Positions 60,501 through 64,000 of a stretch of DNA of 64,000 nucleotides are shown in pieces (the first letter of the stretch is position 1; every line of letters begins with the position of its first letter). Under the pieces are notes generated by a model that saw only the letters and a program-made list of their open reading frames with translations, was not told the origin of the DNA and searched no databases. The stretch comes from Helopsaltes ochotensis (lineage: Eukaryota; Chordata; Aves; Passeriformes; Locustellidae): positions 1-64,000 of the forward strand of contig VXBM01000284.1 in NCBI GenBank assembly GCA_013400155.1, given 5' to 3'. Made by a program: the position numbers and the translations under genes.

Positions 60501-63500
60501 TGCGTGTAGTCTACTCATGTTATTATCTGAAATGCAATAGTTGAAGCATAGGGGAGTGCAAATGTGAGGTGAAAAATTCCTAATATAATTCATTGGTGTA
60601 TCTAAGCAACCAAGTGGAGGACTGGATGTGCTGTCTCATGGCCTTCTGAAACTTTACAGTACCTGTCACTCCCTAGTGTGGCCCACTCTAACAGCAGATG
60701 CAGAAATAGAAAATTTAATAAATCTGACTTCAGGACAAGCAGCACAATTAAGCTGTGCTTTAGCAAAATAGACCCATCATTATAAAATATTCAAAAGAAC
60801 TGCTGCAGGCTGAGAAGAATAAACTTTCCATCTCTGCTTCATTCACCATGATGTGCCTCTCACTGCTTTCTTCTCTTCTTCAGCCCTAATTTCCCCTCCT
60901 TCCCTTTTCAAGTCCTAATTCTTTCACTGCTTCCCATTCAGGCCTTGCCCTCTGCATTCAGTTTCTGCTTCTCATTCCCCTTTGCCCGCTACCCGCCCTG
61001 CCTGGTCCTTTTTGGGTTCAGTTCTTCTTACTTCAGGCTTTTATTTCTTTGAGGGATTTGAATAATCACTCCTTCTTTTTTGATCTCATTGTCATCTCAA
61101 AAGGTCTTGCTGCCTTCCACCCTCTCCTCAAAAGGTAGGTTTCCAAAGAAAGTATTCACTCCAGAAAGGAGGAAAGGGACCCCTGAAACTCACTGACCCT
61201 TCCTAAATTGGATGCCCCATTGTGTATCACAAAATTAGGATTTTTTCTATTGTATGACAATGTTAACTTTGTTAGTGAATTTCTTTTTTAATGAGCACAT
61301 TAAAATCCTCTTTAGCCTTATAAAGACATACCTCTGTCTACTAGTCTATCATTATTAATTTCTCTCTCCAGCCATCTGAGGGTGAGCTTTAACAAGACTG
61401 AATCAGTCATATATTACATTTTATGCATAACATGAGGTGAAGGAGTAGTCTTACTAAAGGCTAAATAAATGCTTTTGTAGTATAGGAACTGGGAATCCAA
61501 AAAAAGGTTGACACATTGTTTATACTCTTGATCATATTTTTTAAAAACCCCTCAGATCTAAAATCTACAAGTCTATGCGCTTGAATGCAACTATGCACAG
61601 CTGAGCATCTAATCACACTGCTTGACCAGAGAAGTCTTTCATAACTTGTTCTTTGTCATAGGTCAGGCCAAAGAACCAGACACAAACATCACGTGTTCCA
61701 GGAAAAATACTACTGTGGTATTTCAGAGTCAAAACGACTGCAATAAACTAAAGAGCAAGTAAAAAAATAAAATTAAAAACTTTGCAGCTATTATCAAATC
61801 CTGCAGCTTTTCTCTTTCACCATATGCAAAAAAAGAAATGAAAGAAAATCCTCAGTTAGATAGCAAAGGTCACAAAACAAGAAGAGTCAAACTTCTTCAA
61901 ATGTCAACTCTCTAGGTAGGAATAGTATATTTAGTCAAGCTTTTTGCTCCTTATGTATTATTTCAATGGCAAACTACTGCAAGATCGCTACAGACCTTGT
62001 AGCTAGGTGAGGAAATGTTAAAACATTCCTTTTTTCCCTGCAGCACCCAATCACCAGGGTACTAAATAGGCATTCCAAAATAAAATGAATGCAGAACCAT
62101 ATGGTGAGTTTTGCAGAAAAAAATCACTCATGTACTGCTCTGTACTACAGATGGTTCTGATGGACAGCACATTTTTACTGCCTAGAAAAATGTGAAGACA
62201 ATTCTGAAAATCTATTTATGGAGCACTGTCCTTCTATTAGACACAGGGACAGGTAGCCAAAGGGTACCATTAGAGCGTTGCCGTTTCTATTTTATATTCT
62301 GCTGCACATGTATTATCTGATCATGCAAACACCTTAGCAAGTCTTTGAACAATGCATTGCTGCATTCAGTCTTAAGACTACATTTTCTTCTATTACGTTC
62401 ATCTCACTTTGCAGAATTCTTATTTCTACGTGCAACACTGAGCCTATTTTTGCTTGACCATTTTGAGCATCAGTTATTGGTTATTTATATTTATATGGTT
62501 ATTTTTTCTTCTAAACTTAGTAAGCTTGACTGCCTGATCTTTTGAAGCAATAGTGGTCTTTAGTAGTTGTATAGTAGACACATCTGACTTATCACCATAT
62601 CTGTGGGATGTTGACTAGATTAAAAAGAAAATCAGCAACAAAAATAAGTGCAAGATCTCTTTTCCTTTACATTTACAATTCCCATATATCTCAGCAGTTT
62701 TCTTGTTAACAGATAATGTAAACCAACAAGTATTTTTAACTTTTAGGTTTTCATTTCTGGTTTCCTTAACTACAGGACAGTAATGTTCAAAATGTTCAAT
62801 CTACAGGTATCACAATATTGCCAAATTAAATTGCACTGCAAAACATGCAGATTTAGATAACGTCTCAGAATGATCTCTTCACAAAACATAGGAGCATTCA
62901 TTTAACAACATAAAATCGTAATTCTCATGTCATCTGCCTGTGACCATAATATTATGAATTTCAGTCTGCTCTTCACGAACTCAGAGGAAGAGAAATACAG
63001 CCCATTCTCCCTCCTCCTCCTCTTTGCCCTTTGCAAGAATTTAAATAAGACTTCCATATCTACTTTCACCACTTACATTCTGTTTCACAAATAAGTGGTT
63101 TTGTGTAAATGCAGATAGCACACAGTCACAGGCATTCCTGTTCTACATTCAGTTTCAACTAGTTTGCATAATTTTCTCTTTAGGGATTCTTACAAAAAAG
63201 TGACAGGGGGATGGAAGTCTGGTTTTTTTACTCCTCAGCCATGAATTCCATCTGTTGTCATGGCACTGAACCCAGCGTTGAATAGCAGCCAGCATTGCTT
63301 TTGATGTTCTGTAGGATTAGTAGAGATGTCTGAAGTTATTGTGCAACATAATTCATTGGAGTATTTCTAACTGAGTTTTACGCAAATGTTAAGTTGCTAA
63401 ATTAATAAATAAATATGGTGTGCTACTAAACTTCACTTTCTGGGGGCAATCCCTTGGACTGCTACTATTTCTGTAATGACTTACATACATTTTTTTTTCA

Positions 63501-64000
63501 ATTATTCTCATTTCTACAAACACAAATCAAAAGTCTGTAGCATTTTGTTAGAGGCAATTCAAAAATAATATGTCCAATGAAATATAACTGATGATCTGTA
63601 GCTGGTGAACTGATGAGGCAGGTTTTATTTTTGTAATCTAATAAAAATATTCATGATTTAGTGTGTTTTTGACTATGATATTTTCTATTGAGCTATCTAG
63701 AAAGCTACCATTGATCCTAACTTCAGGAGGAGTCAAATATTCAACAATTAGAGATATTATTCAATGCTCAGGACATTCAGGTTGTCCTATTTCAGATCTT
63801 CAAATCTCTTGACATATATCAATCAAAATTTCAGAAAAGCCCATGGAGTAGAAGAGTGTTATTTTTGTTTGGTTTTTTTTTCTTACAAAGATAAGTCTCA
63901 GTGCTGTATAGGAGTTTCTTCCGACATTTCTTTTCCTAAGAAAAACTAAAGGTTTTCAGTCTAACAACACCTTGTCTTGTTATGGATACAGTTTGGAAAT
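57547..64000. other. Unique non-coding DNA to window end
   Basis: AT-rich with stops in all frames. A pyrimidine-rich stretch (59918-60050, mostly CTTT/CTCT/CCTT) produces low-complexity open frames on both strands (59828-60297) that are not genes. A weaker pyrimidine-rich zone lies at 60880-61130. No CR1, LTR or RNA gene recognised here. Confidence 0.65.
59918..60050. repeat. Pyrimidine-rich low-complexity tract
   Basis: About 130 bases of plus-strand C/T with few purines, built from CTTTCTCT, CCTT and TCTTCC units and degenerating to the right (CATCATCTTCC, CTTGTCCTTGTC). It explains the Ser/Leu/Phe-rich and Arg/Glu/Lys-rich conceptual proteins in this place. Confidence 0.9.

Overview
This 64 kb window looks like non-coding nuclear DNA from a bird, probably a songbird (Passeriformes). 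The evidence is at least seven separate CR1 LINE copies or fragments with the avian 3' end, where copies stop in short repeats of the type ATTCTATG/ATTCTGTG without a poly-A tail. There are also endogenous retrovirus LTRs of avian ERVL type. Most of the window is AT-rich, low in CpG and full of stop codons. I found no protein-coding gene, no exon I could defend, and no tRNA, rRNA, operon, CRISPR array or bacterial feature. The open frames are short and match repeats, low-complexity DNA or chance. The window is best read as a gene desert or the inside of a very large intron.

Layout. 1-12.5 kb is unique sequence with two minus-strand CR1 fragments (1919, 10471), small tandem duplications (3898, 7221) and a 27-bp near-palindrome (4832). 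12.5-13.6 kb holds an unclassified retroelement-like block (12569-13051) and a TATA-bearing ERVL solo LTR (13186-13556). 17.3-18.3 kb holds an old CR1 trace and a CpG-rich, apparently young LTR with two 49-bp direct repeats. 27.8-30.6 kb is the densest repeat cluster. It contains a solo LTR with a perfect AATTC target duplication (27839-28470), a CR1 trace, a candidate LTR fragment carrying a 76-nt hairpin (29461-29536), and a good CR1 (30121-30594). At 32300-32405 a 106-bp element has the ends of the 27.8 kb LTR family but almost none of its interior. 34.1-41.5 kb carries two CR1s of one subfamily (34150, 41136) and between them a CR1 split by a 538-bp insertion (36192-37200). 43.4-43.8 kb is a purine microsatellite with an 81-base gap.

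The most unusual object is 47078-49086, a 2009-bp minus-strand endogenous retrovirus remnant bounded by TTGCC on both sides. It keeps a decayed tRNA-His primer-binding site next to the LTR end. About 20 bp further on comes a second copy of the LTR's last 11 bases. It also contains a ~970-bp GC-rich block unlike anything else in the window, with a ~320-codon plus-strand frame broken by one TGA. 49.1-64 kb is unique non-coding DNA with a gapped A42 tract (57505), a CAG/CTG palindrome, a (GA)n run and a pyrimidine-rich tract.

The elements do not cooperate in a pathway. The window records successive insertions, recombinations to solo LTRs, nested insertion and decay. Family names are from memory of avian repeats and no database was consulted.
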